Below are positions 11,361 to 22,410 of a DNA stretch of 64,000 nucleotides, in pieces. A model generated the notes under the pieces. The model had not been told where the DNA came from. It ran no database searches and worked only from the letters and a program-made list of their open reading frames with translations. This stretch comes from Antedon mediterranea. Its lineage: Eukaryota > Echinodermata > Crinoidea > Comatulida > Antedonidae. The DNA lies in contig NC_092671.1 in NCBI RefSeq assembly GCF_964355755.1, positions 6,831,001 to 6,895,000 on the forward strand, read 5' to 3'. A program made the position numbers and the translations under genes. The stretch's first letter is position 1; each line of letters opens with the position of its first letter.

Positions 11361-12050
11361 ATGGCATCTAAATCAAGTTTGTTTGAAGATGCAGATAAAG
11401 ATTTCTTAACCTGCTCCATCTGTAAAGAAATCTTCAGTCATCCAAAGCAGCTGAAGTGTATGCACAACTTCTGTCAAGATTGCTTAGATCCTCTATTACA
11501 AGAGGGAACGCCATCCAAGATCAAGTGTCCTCTTTGTCGAGAAGAGGTTGAATTGGAGGTAAACACGGTTTCTGAGCTGGAAGATAATATTTTTCTGAGC
11601 AATTTATGTGACCTCTTTGTCGTTGCTAACATCAACAATGTTGATATCTTTTGCTCTTTTTGCTCTGAAGCATTGAGAGAAGAAAATGCCTCTCGGTGTA
11701 TCGATTGTTCTGATAACCTCTGTGATAAGTGTGCAAAAACCCACACGCTTACCCGCTTAACAAGAAATCACCAAGTCATATTAATGTCGGAGCTTGAGAC
11801 GGGAACCCTTGTGAAGAAAGCAAGAGAGGGAAACATCAAGACTCCGTGTCAGAAACATCCCAACAACCATTTGGAGTACTTCTGCCAAACCTGCCAAGTA
11901 CCTGTATGTCTTGGATGCACTGTTGTAGATCATGTGCGTCAGAGTGGTCATAACCTCTTGAACCTACAGGATCATTCAACCAGAGACGCATATAAGGAAA
12001 AGATAACTGAACAAATAACAAAAATGGAAAAACTGATGCCTTTATTTTAA
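11361..12050 (+). CDS. TRIM-A residual open frame: RING and two B-boxes
   Basis: 229 residues. The RING is C3HC4 (CSICKEIF, CMHNFCQDC, CPLCRE). B-box 1 starts near CSFCSEAL and ends near the HTLTRLTRNHQV stretch. B-box 2 is CQKHPNNHLEYFCQTC through HVRQSGH. The frame stops where the coiled coil should begin. If expressed, it would be a RING/B-box fragment lacking the oligomerising coiled coil and substrate domains. Such truncations can be inert or act as competitors; nothing here decides it. Confidence 0.5.
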   Translation: MASKSSLFEDADKDFLTCSICKEIFSHPKQLKCMHNFCQDCLDPLLQEGTPSKIKCPLCREEVELEVNTVSELEDNIFLSNLCDLFVVANINNVDIFCSFCSEALREENASRCIDCSDNLCDKCAKTHTLTRLTRNHQVILMSELETGTLVKKAREGNIKTPCQKHPNNHLEYFCQTCQVPVCLGCTVVDHVRQSGHNLLNLQDHSTRDAYKEKITEQITKMEKLMPLF

Positions 12051-12810
12051 AAAAACATTAAAATTGCAGATGAAACTGAAAGAAATCTCATTGAAAGTCT
12101 GCAAAAAACCAAAAAGGATATTCAAGAAACTGCAAAAGGGCTTATTGAAGAAATCAAGACGCATGCAAATTCACTGATTGAGAAAGTCAATGAAAAAGCT
12201 GAAGCTATCCATAAAAAAGTTGAACATCACAGAGAAGCTGCTGAAATCAGAGTCATGAGTGCCACTAGTCTCAACAAGTTTGCTACAAATCTCTACAAAC
12301 ATGGTTTAAATGCTGAAATAATGTTATCGGCAAAAGATCTTCTGAGAAGAATGAGTGAGTTACAACAAGAGATGAAGGATCTTGCAGAATCTGGAGAATT
12401 ACGATTTATTAAGGAAAAAGAGTTCAAATTAGGAAAAGTTGAAGAATGCATGATTCAGGTTGAGTATTGGAATCAATATCATATTTTGAAATTTGACGCA
12501 ACAACCTTTAATCCTACAAAATGCACTGAATCACTTAAATTACACCCCAACAATGAGTTTGTGTCATTTTATTTTACTAAGGAAGAGTGACATATTTGGG
12601 AATAATTAATATCAGAAGACAGTAACACTATTATGAATCAAACACAAATTTATCTTCATGAACCTGAATACCTGAATAAAAATTGCATTCAGTTATTTTA
12701 AAAATAATATATCCGCTAACTGGAACAATGTACAATGTGTTAAGTAATATGCAGACTTTCACTGGATTGTGTTATAATGTTTATATACTTAATTCTTTTC
12801 ATTCTTTTAG

Positions 12811-13080
12811 AATCGTGAGAAAAATATGTTGACAATGTATGCTAAAACTGACATGGCAGTTGGTTATTAAGTTAAAAGAGGTCCAAATTGGCCAGCAGGT
12901 TATGACAACTATGATAATAATGGACAATATCCACATAACACAATCCAGACAATTCAACGGAATGGTTGGAATGATATTCAAGTTCAAGTAAACTTTCCAA
13001 GCGTGGGTGTAAACCTTGATTGTAAAATGAATTCTGACGAATATTGGATACAGCCAACACAAATACATGGAAATTACCAG
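12811..13080 (+). pseudogene. TRIM-A exon 2: MIB/HERC2-like domain 1 with internal stop
   Basis: Bounded by acceptor cttttag and donor gtattg, phase 0 at both ends, 90 codons. It aligns along its length with TRIM-B exon 2 (RGPNWPAGYDNYDNNGQ), but VGHQ is changed to VGY-stop. Confidence 0.7.
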
Positions 13081-13549
13081 GTATTGTAAAATCATTATTA
13101 GTAGCAAAACCCTTTCAAAAACATTTGCCAAACATTAGGTGTACTTTGTTTTTTTTATGGTTTTTTTGCAAATAAGGTATACCTGCAACAGGTATTTTTC
13201 TAAATTTCTGAGCGATTAATTTGTTTTAAATTGGTTTGATCTCTAGAAAAGAACTTTATAAGCCTACATTGGAGAAGTCACTACCAGTGTAATCATCGTT
13301 ATTAAAATCAAGGCTTTGATAGCCACACGAAAAGACCTGATGATCAATATAGTCATTGAGTGTATGTCACACTTATAGCAATTGTGACAACTATTATTAA
13401 ATATTATAACAATATAATAACAGGAGTTGTGTTATAAAACAAATAGTTAATATTTGTAACTCAAACATTCATTATTTGTATTGTATTTTAGTCGTAAGTG
13501 GCGTCATTGTATTTCACTTTTCGTTGTAATCACATTTAGTTTGCTTTAG

Positions 13550-13786
13550 ATTTGTCTAGATTACTATGTAAAGAATGTCATGGCGATTGGAGATGAGGTA
13601 AAAAGAGGACTACATTGGCCTACTTCATGGATGAACAAAGACGACAAGGGGCAGAAGTCTGGAAAAATCAAGGAAATCAACATAAATAATGGCAATGCAA
13701 CTGCAGTTGTTGAGTTTGGTCCACCGCCAAACGACGCCATACAATGCCCAATGTATCCTGGCGCTTATTATCTTTTGCCACTTTGA
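13550..13786 (+). CDS. TRIM-A exon 3: MIB/HERC2-like domain 2
   Basis: Acceptor gctttag at 13543-13549, phase 0. The domain reads IGDEVKRGLHWPTSW, then MNKDDKGQKSGKIKEI, VVEFG and a terminal YYLLPL. This is the MIB/HERC2 pattern of G-x-x-V-x-RG-x-x-W, a D-x-G block, G-x-I-x-x-I and a closing aromatic/leucine strand. It ends at a TGA where copy B has CGA. Confidence 0.65.
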   Translation: MCLDYYVKNVMAIGDEVKRGLHWPTSWMNKDDKGQKSGKIKEININNGNATAVVEFGPPPNDAIQCPMYPGAYYLLPL

Positions 13787-15459
13787 CCATTTTCGATTAT
13801 AAAATGGGTCGAATTCTAGCTCCAAAAGCATAAATATAATGAATGAGTTGTTATTATATGGATGACTCCAATTTTTGATTAACCATAAAAAAATAGACTG
13901 ACATTGTGACATAATAATAATATTATAGGTTAACTGTAAATGTAATATACTGTAAGCAAATAATAATCAAATGTTAAGTGTGGCGCGGTATTGGCGGACT
14001 AGCTATTTCATTTAAGGGTAGGAGGTATTATATTGAAATACGTAATCATCTCTCTTAATTTTTATTTAAATTATCTAAAAGTATGATAATTAACATTTAT
14101 AGTGGGATAGAGTGACTTTGCTTACTCCCTACTGAATGCATGTGATGGATGTTAGAGTATCATACTACAGTAATAAATATAAAAGTTTATATCTTTGTAA
14201 GATTCAACTTTTTGTAGGTTTTACATTACTGTGTAATTTATAGTTTACTGTACATAGCTTTAGGTCATTACTTAATTGTTGATACTATTAGGATTCACAC
14301 TTTCATTAATTCAAGCAATGTTCTTAAATTAAACAGTTAAGATTAGGTTAGAAATGTTTAAGTAGAGCAAATTGTAGTTAATTTACCCCCTCGTTAGAAG
14401 TAGTAATAATCCTTAACTGTTAAATTAGCACAGGGATATTTTAGATTCAATCTACCCTGAGTAGATTGCCAAGTTACAGAGGAAGTGATACTGTATATAT
14501 GAATAGCTTGTTTCTTGTACAATTGCTGAGTTTGATTTTAATTTGTTTTGCTTGATATAATAATACAGTAGTAGCACCAAGAAGGAAAAAATAAACGTTT
14601 TCTCTATTGTAGAACGTACAGAGCGTATATTTAAATCATCCTTATTTCTTTATTTTAAACCGAGTTGCATTTTGGGCTGGGGCATGTCCCTCTCACAGAA
14701 TTTCTCATTGTTATCGTTTATTATTATTTCCGCATCCCATATGTGCTAAGTGTACAGAAGATAGTGCTGTGCTGGAATTGCTATTTATTCAGACTTTTTA
14801 TAAAATATCTGCATAGAGTATCTCACAAAGACCGGGTGAAGAGATAGATATATTCGTCTGCTCGAAGTTCAATTATTTATATCTATTGAGCCTAACTTTT
14901 ATTGTTTAAATATTAACCAATACAATTTAAAAATAACAAGAGGTTATCCGCCAAGTGCGGATAACCAATTAACGCCTATGTAATCAGTATCATGTTTGTA
15001 TTAGTGATAAATGCTAAGAGTTTACAGTTTTGGTCTGATAAATAATCAGTTGGAAAATCCAAGTAGAAGAAGACGTACATACATCAATCAACTGCCTTAA
15101 TATTGGTGATCTTTATTTGGTATAATTATTTCTGTTTTCCATACCACACTTATACACAAAGTAAGTATGATAATTTCCTACCGTTTATTTGTATATATTC
15201 AATTTCTTGTTGATTTCTTTTTAAACTAGAAGGGCACTCAAAGAGCGCAAATATCCGTCTAGGCATATGGGAGTTGAATCACCTCTTCCCATACACCTAT
15301 GAAACCGTCATTTAAAATCTTTAATAACTATTTGAGAAATCCTGGTAACAAATATAGAAACCTCATAGCCTCTCGCTATTCTGGCGTAGGTAACAACGTA
15401 ACTCTTATTGTTTCATAAAGTTAGTATTGTCAATGCATTTTATAATATATATTTAATAG
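13787..15459. other. Intergenic DNA between TRIM-A and TRIM-B
   Basis: AT-rich, no supported gene. A short inverted pair (aggttatccgcc / gcggataacc) lies at about 14941-14966. The 60-codon frame at 14665-14847 has no recognisable similarity. Confidence 0.5.
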
Positions 15460-15843
15460 ATGGCGTCAGAATCGAGTTTATTTGAAGATGCAGATAAAGA
15501 TTTCTTAACTTGCTCCATCTGTAAAGAAATCTTCAACCACCCAAAGCAACTGAAGTGTATGCATAACTTCTGTCAAGATTGCTTAGATCCTCTATTACAA
15601 AAGGGAAAGCCATCCAAGATCAAGTGTCCTCTTTGTCGAGAAGAGGTTGAGTTGGAGGTAGACACCGTTTCGGAGCTGGAAGATAATATTTTTCTGAGTA
15701 ATTTATGTGACCTCTTTGTCGTTGCTAACATCAACACTGTTGATATATTGTGCTCTTTTTGCTCTGAAGCATTGAAAGAAGAAAATGCCTCTCGTTGTAT
15801 CGATTGTTCTGATAACCTCTGTGATAAGTGTAAGTCATTTTAA
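15460..15843 (+). CDS. TRIM-B fragment: RING and broken B-box 1
   Basis: 127 residues: intact C3HC4 RING (CSICKEIF, CMHNFCQDC, CPLCREE) followed by the first half of B-box 1 (CSFCSEALKEENASRC). It terminates just after the deletion junction with a short foreign tail (KSF). Confidence 0.55.
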   Translation: MASESSLFEDADKDFLTCSICKEIFNHPKQLKCMHNFCQDCLDPLLQKGKPSKIKCPLCREEVELEVDTVSELEDNIFLSNLCDLFVVANINTVDILCSFCSEALKEENASRCIDCSDNLCDKCKSF

Positions 15844-16529
15844 TGTCGGAGCTTGAGACGGGAACCCTTGTGAAGAAAGCAAGAGAGAGAAACATCAAGA
15901 CTCCTTGTCAGAAACATCCCAACAACCATTTGGAGTACTTCTGCCAAACTTGCCAAGTACCTGTCTGTCTTGGATGCACTGTTGTAGATCATGTGCGTCA
16001 GAGTGGCCATAACCTCTTGAACCTACAGGATCATTCAACCAGAGACGAATTCAAGGAAAAGATAACTGAACAAATAACAAAAATGGAAAAACTGATGCCT
16101 TCATTTGAAAAAAACATCAAAATTGCAGATGACACCGAAAGAAATCTCATTGAAAGTCTTGAAAGAACCAAAAAGGATATTCAAGAAACTGCAAAAGGGC
16201 TTATTGAAGAAATCAAGACGCATGCAAATTCATTGATTGAGAAAGTCAATGAAAAAGCTGAAGCTATCCAGAAAAAAGTTGAACATCACAGAGAAGCTGC
16301 TGAAATCAGAGTTATGAGTGCCACTAGTCTTAACAGGTTTGCTACAAATCTCTGCAAACATGGTTTAAATGCTGAAATAATGTCATCGGCAAAAGATCTG
16401 CTGAGAAGAATGAGTGAATTACAACAAGAGATGAAGGATCTTGCAGAATCTGGAGAATTACGATTCATTAAGGAAAAAGAGTTCAAATTAGGAAAAGTTG
16501 AAGAATGCATGATTCAGGTTGAGTATTGA
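15843..16529 (+). CDS. TRIM-B fragment: B-box 2 and coiled coil
   Basis: 228 residues in a different frame from the RING part. B-box 2 (CQKHPNNHLEYFCQTC to HVRQSGH) is complete with its Cys/His ligands. The rest is a long charged coiled coil (about residues 65-215) rich in Glu, Lys and Ala, ending at a TGA. As separate translation it would lack the RING. Confidence 0.5.
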   Translation: MSELETGTLVKKARERNIKTPCQKHPNNHLEYFCQTCQVPVCLGCTVVDHVRQSGHNLLNLQDHSTRDEFKEKITEQITKMEKLMPSFEKNIKIADDTERNLIESLERTKKDIQETAKGLIEEIKTHANSLIEKVNEKAEAIQKKVEHHREAAEIRVMSATSLNRFATNLCKHGLNAEIMSSAKDLLRRMSELQQEMKDLAESGELRFIKEKEFKLGKVEECMIQVEY

Positions 16530-16871
16530 AATCAATATCATATTTTAAAATTTGACTCAACAACCTTTAATCCTATAAAATGCACTGAATCACTTAAATT
16601 AAACCCCCAAAAAGAGTTCGTGTCATTTTATTTTAATAGGAAAGAGTGAAATATTTGGGAATAATTAATATCAGACGACAGTAACAATTATGAGTCAAAC
16701 ACAAATTTATTTAGGTCTTCATGAACATGAACACCTGAATAAAAATTGCATTCAGTTATTAAAAAAAAAATGTATCCGCTAACTGGAACAATGCACAATG
16801 TGTTAAGTAATATGCAGACTTTCACTAAGTGGATTGTGTTATAATGTTTATACTTGTTTTCATTGTTTTAG

Positions 16872-17144
16872 AATCGTGAGGAAAAACACATGTTGACAAG
16901 ATATGCTGAAACTGACATGGCAGTTGGTCATCAAGTTAAAAGAGGTCCAAATTGGCCAGCAGGTTATGACAACTATGATAATAATGGACAGTATCCACAT
17001 AACACAATCCAGACAATTAAACGGAATGGTCCGAATGATATTCAAGTTCAAATAAACTTTCCAAACTGTCGTGCAAACCTTGATTGTAAAATGAATTCTG
17101 ACGACTATTGGATACAGCCAACACAACTATATGGAAATTATCAG
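16872..17144 (+). CDS. TRIM-B exon 2: MIB/HERC2-like domain 1
   Basis: 91 codons, phase 0 at both ends, between acceptor tgttttag and donor gtacaa. It keeps the domain pattern: VGHQVKRGPNWPAGYDNYD, then a TIQTIKR turn, VQINF and a terminal YWIQP. The match to MIB/HERC2 is by pattern only and is more divergent than domain 2. Confidence 0.65.
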
Positions 17145-17474
17145 GTACAATCTATAAAATCATTATTACTTGACAAAATACATATTTATATAATGGATTT
17201 GGTTGTTTGCAAGATTGTTTTGTAAAAAAAGGTCATTTAGTCAACTTTTATTTTTATTTTTTAAGATTTTGAAATGCCGGAGTAATATTAATTACAATTA
17301 TTATATACCGTAATTATAAATATTATTTATAGGCCTTATAAATGAATAATACCATTTTAGAAACTTCAATAAGTAGGTAATGATGATAATACAATAATTA
17401 TGTTAAAGTTATAAAAGAATGTGCTTGTATTACATTTCCATGATTATTTCATAAACATCTTATCATTTTTGTAG

Positions 17475-17744
17475 ACATTTCTTCACTGCTATGTTAAGAA
17501 TATCATGGCGATTGGAGATGAGGTAAAGAGAGGAATGCATTGGCCTCCTTCGTGGATGAACCAAGACGACAAGGGGCAGAAGTCTGGAAAAATCAAGGAA
17601 ATCATCATAGATAATGGCAATGTAACTGCAGTTGTTGAGTTTGGCCCACCGCCAAACGACGCCATTCAATGTCCAATGTATAATGGCGCTTACTACCTTT
17701 TGCCCCTTCGACCATTTGCGATGTTAACATGGGTTGAATTCTAG
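17475..17744 (+). CDS. TRIM-B exon 3: MIB/HERC2-like domain 2
   Basis: Acceptor ttttgtag at 17467-17474, phase 0, stop TAG at 17742-17744. It contains IGDEVKRGMHWPPSW, DDKGQKSGKIKEI, VVEFG and YYLLPLRPF. It is the clearest MIB/HERC2-type sequence in the window and, in this copy, ends at its natural stop. Confidence 0.7.
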   Translation, partial: TFLHCYVKNIMAIGDEVKRGMHWPPSWMNQDDKGQKSGKIKEIIIDNGNVTAVVEFGPPPNDAIQCPMYNGAYYLLPLRPFAMLTWVEF

Positions 17745-18663
17745 TCTCAAAATGTCATTTCAATTAAAAATTAAAATTCTACCTTTTGTCTCGCATGCTT
17801 CAGTTAAGGAAAAATAAATAAGTAAAAGCCATTAAGAGTGGAAGTTTGAGATTTCGGTAAAAACAATACATAAAAGTAAAATTAAAATTAAAAGTAAATT
17901 TCTGTAAAATCAAGACATTAAAGATCGAACCAGGTTAAGTTCACCAATTTTTGTTATAATGGCCCTGACCACCCAACAACAATTTCGTGCCCGCCACTGA
18001 AATCCACTGTTGTTTAGCTTTGTAAATTTAGCATTGTTGAATGTATCAAATTCATGATTCAGTGTGAAAGCTATGAAAATAGCCTTATGGAAATAATAAC
18101 AAAATAACATTGCGAATGGTTAGTATAGTGTAGTGTCTAATACCGGTAATTACATTTTAGTATCGCCATGTATTCATTTATTATAGGTAAGCATTTAAAG
18201 AAATATTTATTGTATATCATGTTTAAATGTTGTTTTAGTATTATAGTAGCGTGGTATAATGTGTTTCTAACTAGAAAATAGTAATTTGCAAAAATTACCT
18301 TATCGTTCATTTAGTATGTATAATGTTAATAAAGTACCGTTTATCACTATTGTACTATTACCACACATATTAGAAAACTTGATCGAGCTCTACACTTAAT
18401 TTTTCGAAATATAATCTAATATTTTTCCTTGAGCTTACAATCATATTATTCATCTAGTCTGTTTTATTACTTTATAGGTACAAAAAAGTCAAACAATGAG
18501 GTTAATTCCTTGATCAGTTTGTTTTTTCTTGTTCGTTACCTAATAGTAATACAGTAATAGTATACAGCGACGTTTATGGCGCGTCAAAATTTCATTTTAT
18601 TTCAAAATATTCCCAGTTTTTAAAACAAATATCGTAAAAGTTTATCAATTATAATGATTAGAG
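17745..18663. other. Non-coding DNA between TRIM-B and the Penelope-like element
   Basis: AT-rich with no supported gene, RNA or clear repeat. Confidence 0.5.
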
Positions 18664-20215
18664 AGATATAGACCGGCAGCCCAGAGACATTTGGTTAGAT
18701 GAGCTAGGTACCAATATCTGACTATTTGAGTGTGTTGGGGGTCACTTGAAGTGAATGAAAATGGGAGTCTGCCGGGTACCCCCTGCTGCGTCTAGACCGG
18801 GGGGACCCCGAAACGTGCTAAAAAATCGGCACAGGTTAGATGAGAGAGATACCACCTAATTTTACCACCATGGGATGCCCATTGGCATCCTTATAACAGT
18901 ATCACAAACGACAGACTTTTTCTCTGCTGCAAAAGGCCCGCCAGACCCCCCGAGGGAGGGCCTAAAATGGGGTTAGCATAGATGAGTGAGGTACCACTCA
19001 AAATCAATTCCAAACGAACAAGTTGTGTTCATACAATACTAAATGGATAACAACAGACTAATTGTCTGCTGCACCGCAAGTGCCAGACACCCTAAAGTTA
19101 GACTAGAGGCCCCCCTTCCCCCAACTAACCCAGCTTAGATATTGTAGATACCACCAGCAACCAATGTTATATGATTTAGCACATTGTAAGCAATACCAAA
19201 TGACCTATTACAGACTATCTGAACACTGCCCTGGCCCTGGCAGACCCCTCTAAAGTTAGACTAGAGACCCCTCTTTCCCCAACTAGCCCAGCTTAGATAT
19301 TGTAGATACCACCAGCAACCAATGTTATATGATTTAGCACATTGTAAGCAATCACCAAATGACCTATTACAAACTATCTGTACACTGCCTTGACCCTGGC
19401 AGACCCCTCTAAAGTTCGACTAGAGACTCCATTCCCCCCAACTGGCCTAGCTTAGATATTGTTGATACCACCAGCAACCAATGTTATAATTATGATTTAG
19501 CACATTGTAAGCAATACAAAATGACCTATAACAGACTATCTGTACACTGCCTTGGCACTGGCAGACCCCTCTAAAGTTCCCCCATTTACCCCAAGTATAT
19601 AGCCTACCTTAGATATTGTAGATACCACCAGCAGCAAAAAAATAACCACCCAAAACAACATGTTTAATTGAATAAAGTTTAACTTTAATCGAACTAACAC
19701 AAAACAATTGAAAATATATCACATCAATGACGATAAAATGACCATTACCATTCTAAAGGGGAAAATAGTTTAAGAGTTTCAATTAAAACTTATATATTAT
19801 AAGCCAAATATATATAACAAGTATGGATTCGGGTAAATTTAGCATTCCTTGCCTTTGGATGTCAAAGATACATCCGTCTGTAACTCTTGGACATATTTTG
19901 AGAGAAAGCTTAGTAATCACCCTAATCAAATTCAGGATTGTAGTAACTTAATCTTAAGTGATTTGATTAATTAATAGTGGGTAATTTTAAATGCTGTATA
20001 TTATAATCTTAATCCTGTATTCATATGTATATATATATATATATTTATAAATCCAAAGGCAAATTACTGAAAAAATGACAATGCTGTGGGTATCAGTGGC
20101 TGGATCTCAATGGAGATACAAAAAAAAAGCGAAAAGCTAAATCAAAACGATAAAGTAAACAGCCAGAAAAGTTAGCAGAGCTTTCGCGCAACACTAGCCC
20201 TTCATCAGTGCAAGT
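18664..20215 (+). repeat. Left inverted arm of the Penelope-like element
   Basis: Begins near ggcagcccagagacattt and ends in ctagcccttcatcagtg. It contains a 158-bp tandem block at about 19125-19640 (gcttagat word at 19133, 19291, 19450). The inner end carries a hammerhead-like motif on the minus strand. Confidence 0.85.
20172..20213 (-). ncRNA. Hammerhead-ribozyme-like motif, left arm
   Basis: On the minus strand the order is CTGATGA (20202-20208), a GGGC/GCGC near-stem, GAAA (20182-20185), then GC-tct-GC and TAA. That is the order of a type I hammerhead core with a tiny stem III. Stem I pairing is poor by eye and an extra A precedes stem II. Penelope-like elements are known to carry hammerhead motifs in their terminal repeats, which raises the prior. 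Confidence 0.4.
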
Positions 20216-20472
20216 CTTATATAGATGCGTTGAGGCTGCAAACGTGCTCAATTGGAATCAAGAGCGAATATATATTTTTATAAAGTAGATGGAACACGGA
20301 CGTCTATTACACGGTGTTTCACGTTAAACGATCTTCAGGTAGACTGAACAATACCGTATCTCGATCGAAAAAAATATTTAAAAAAAAATTATAAATATAT
20401 ATAATTTTTTTTTTATGTACTTTATTTATGTAGATATGTAGTACTGTATCTATTAAAAAAAGTATTTGAACA

Positions 20473-20961
20473 AAATTAGAGATCTCAATGAGATCCAAAT
20501 TGACAATTGCCGCAAAATCCTCACTGAGTTTGACGTTGAAATTCACTCTAGAACTAAGAAGTTGAAAAGAGAACTTCCTGCATCCTAGTTTCAAAACAAA
20601 TTCAGGATTATCGCCAATGACTGCCGTAAACAATCAACGGTAATGGCCCGAAGGGAACATCACAAATTTGGTCTACCATGCAGACTTGGTCATTTCAACA
20701 CAAATGACTCTACCTTCGGATGACTTCAGGGCTTTTAGGAAACCCTGCAGAAGGTTCGTTTGGACATATAACAAGAATCAGAGCAACACCTCTGATTCAG
20801 TTGTTGAAATTAATTGTCGACTTTCCGAAGGAGAGAAAAAACTTCCTTCCCGAGGACTTAAATTCTGCCCAAAACCAAGGCAGGTCGGCGCACAACAACT
20901 ATCTTTGGATATAGAGTCTTTTTCTAGAAGATTACGATTACGTGATTATTTTGCTGATTAA
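20473..20961 (+). pseudogene. Penelope-like ORF, N-terminal fragment
   Basis: Frames open in turn encode an N-terminal charged stretch, an FGLPCRLGHFN segment, and the conserved pre-RT motif VVEINCRLSEGEKKL followed by GLKFCPKPR and FSRRLRLRDYF (frame of 20668-20961). These are characteristic of the N-terminal region of Penelope-like polyproteins. At least one stop and frameshifts interrupt it. Confidence 0.65.
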
Positions 20962-21019
20962 GGCAGCAGCACCACGCAAAACGAAGGCAACGTTAACAAA
21001 TTTAAACCAAAAAGTTCCT

Positions 21020-21660
21020 GGAATCCACCTAAAAATCTTTGTCCAGCTTTAGAAACATTTTATCCAGGCTATTGAGGAGGATGTACAAAACTACGTCCCG
21101 AGTCCAGATAAACGTGACAATCTCAAAACAAGAGAGGCAGGCCATTGCCAAATTGCGTCAGCGTAATGATATCATCATTAAACCCGCTGATAAAGGTTCT
21201 GCCACTGTTGCTATGGACATCAAATTTTATTAAGAGGAATCCTTAAGACAGCTTCATTATATATCATAAACTCACAACGGAACCCACCCCGGAAATTGCG
21301 GATAAGGTGGCAAAATCTGTTTCTGTGATGGTAAAAAAAAACACTTCATCGATCCTAAGATTTACAGTTACCAAATCCACTAGTAGCGTTGATTTTGTGG
21401 ACACTATAGTGACCATAGAAAATGGTACTCTCAAAACTGACCTATTCCGTAAATCCACTGATAAAAATATGTACCTGCTCCCTAGCAGTTGTCATCCCCA
21501 ACATTGTACTAAAAACATACCGAACAGTAAAGCATTACCTATCAGACGTATCTGTTCTTCAGATTTAGATTTTCAGAATCGTACCGAAGAACTAACCGGA
21601 CATCTCCGGAGTAGAAATTACAAACCTATCAACCTAGGTTGCCTCCATTACGGGGCTATT
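21020..21660 (+). pseudogene. Penelope-like ORF, RT flanks with the catalytic core deleted
   Basis: An upstream piece encodes ERQAIAKLRQRNDIIIKPAD followed by KGSA, the entry to the Penelope RT domain. Soon after, at about 21300, the sequence joins to SVDFVDTIVTIENGTLKTDL, LLPSSCHPQHCTKNIP and RRICSS. These lie after the catalytic YADD region in intact elements. No palm motifs exist between them, so several hundred bases of RT core are absent. This copy cannot reverse transcribe. Confidence 0.7.
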
Positions 21661-22265
21661 CATTTATTGAGAAACATATGCCCATTCTAAAGTCCACAGA
21701 ACGTCTCAGGACTGTTTTTCCGGAACCACCCATTATTGCATTTCGTAGACCTCCCAACCTTCGTGATATATTAGTCAGATCCAAATGTAAGAGTGAAATT
21801 AACTCTCATGACAGTCAAAATTTGGGCAGTCACCTTTGCGGCAAATCTTGCAAAACTTGTTCATTGGTTGATTCTACTGAAAAATTTAAGAGTAACCAAA
21901 CTGGCCGCATTTTTCGGATAAGACAATCAATTAATTGTCTAACCAAAAACGTCATTTATCTCAATATTTGTGGCAAACAGTACGTCGGAGAAACAAAAAA
22001 CACTCTCCGTATGAGAATGACACAACACAGATCAGCTATCAACACATTAAAGCTTGTTCAACCTGTAGCCGAACATTTTAATTCATCTGGTCACTCGATA
22101 ACAAATTTCAGAGTTATTGCAATATTCCATGTGTCAAATGGAGCGACAAAACTTGCAAAGACAAGGAAAACCACTGGGAATTACAACTTAAAACCACAAA
22201 ACCTTTTGTACTTAACATTAGAAACATACTCCCAGGTTGGTAAAATTATTCTATTGTCTACCTAA
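21639..22265 (+). pseudogene. Penelope-like GIY-YIG endonuclease fragment
   Basis: 208 codons. A cysteine cluster reading CGKSCKTC (about residues 68-75) is followed by the GIY-YIG-type core NVIYLNICGKQYVGET (about residues 103-118), LRMRMTQHRS and PVAEHFNSSGHS. This matches the endonuclease that follows RT in canonical Penelope-like elements and makes the nick for target-primed synthesis. The GIY-YIG signature is altered (VIYLN...QYVG), as is common in the class. The C-terminus is frameshifted near 22150. Confidence 0.75.
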
Positions 22266-22294
22266 ATTTAAGTTTCAATATTAACCACCATTTA

Positions 22295-22410
22295 AGCTGT
22301 TTTTAATCGCGTGGACGCGACTCTATAGTTCACTATGTCGGCGGTCGGTCGGTCTGTCTGTCGGTCCGGTATCACTATGCGTTTTAGCACGCGACTTATG
22401 GCTGTTGGCC
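22295..22410. repeat. Dispersed repeat with cgcgact/ggtcggtcggt motif
   Basis: ttaatcgcgtggacgcgact, ttcactatgtcgg and ggtcggtcggt lie between the Penelope coding remnant and its right arm. A reverse-complement relative is at about 45375-45440 in the ADAM10 intron. Origin unknown. Confidence 0.45.

Larger units (their letters stand above)
11361..13786 (+). pseudogene. TRIM-A: TRIM plus two MIB/HERC2-like domains, disabled copy
   Basis: Three exons align with TRIM-C: 11361 to about 12458 (or to the stop at 12590), 12811-13080 and 13550-13786. A splice acceptor tag sits directly before the ATG, so a 5' non-coding exon is expected. The first exon encodes a C3HC4 RING (from about residue 16), two B-boxes and a coiled coil. 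TAA at 12048-12050 replaces the GAA of copy B, truncating the protein after 229 residues before most of the coiled coil. The reading frame then stays open to 12590. In exon 2, TAA at 12868-12870 replaces CAA of copy B near the start of the first MIB/HERC2-like domain. In exon 3, TGA at 13784-13786 replaces CGA, clipping about 11 terminal residues relative to B. Full function is unlikely, though a RING-Bbox protein could still be made. Confidence 0.75.
15460..17744 (+). pseudogene. TRIM-B: TRIM plus two MIB/HERC2-like domains, frameshifted copy
   Basis: Near-identical paralogue of TRIM-A with the same three-exon layout: first exon from 15460 (acceptor tag just before ATG), 16872-17144 and 17475-17744. 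Compared with A, 40 bp are missing at about 15830, inside B-box 1. This shifts the frame and ends the first open frame at 15843. The B-box 2 and coiled-coil frame then runs open to 16529, where TGA replaces a TGG of A. The B-box 2, coiled coil and both MIB/HERC2-like exons are otherwise intact, so the damage is limited. Either it is a young pseudogene, or an alternative transcript avoids the lesion. Confidence 0.7.

Noticed and set aside
20319-20633. 104-codon minus-strand frame
   Set aside because: Antisense to the N-terminal part of the Penelope-like element and includes poly-T/AT-rich sequence.
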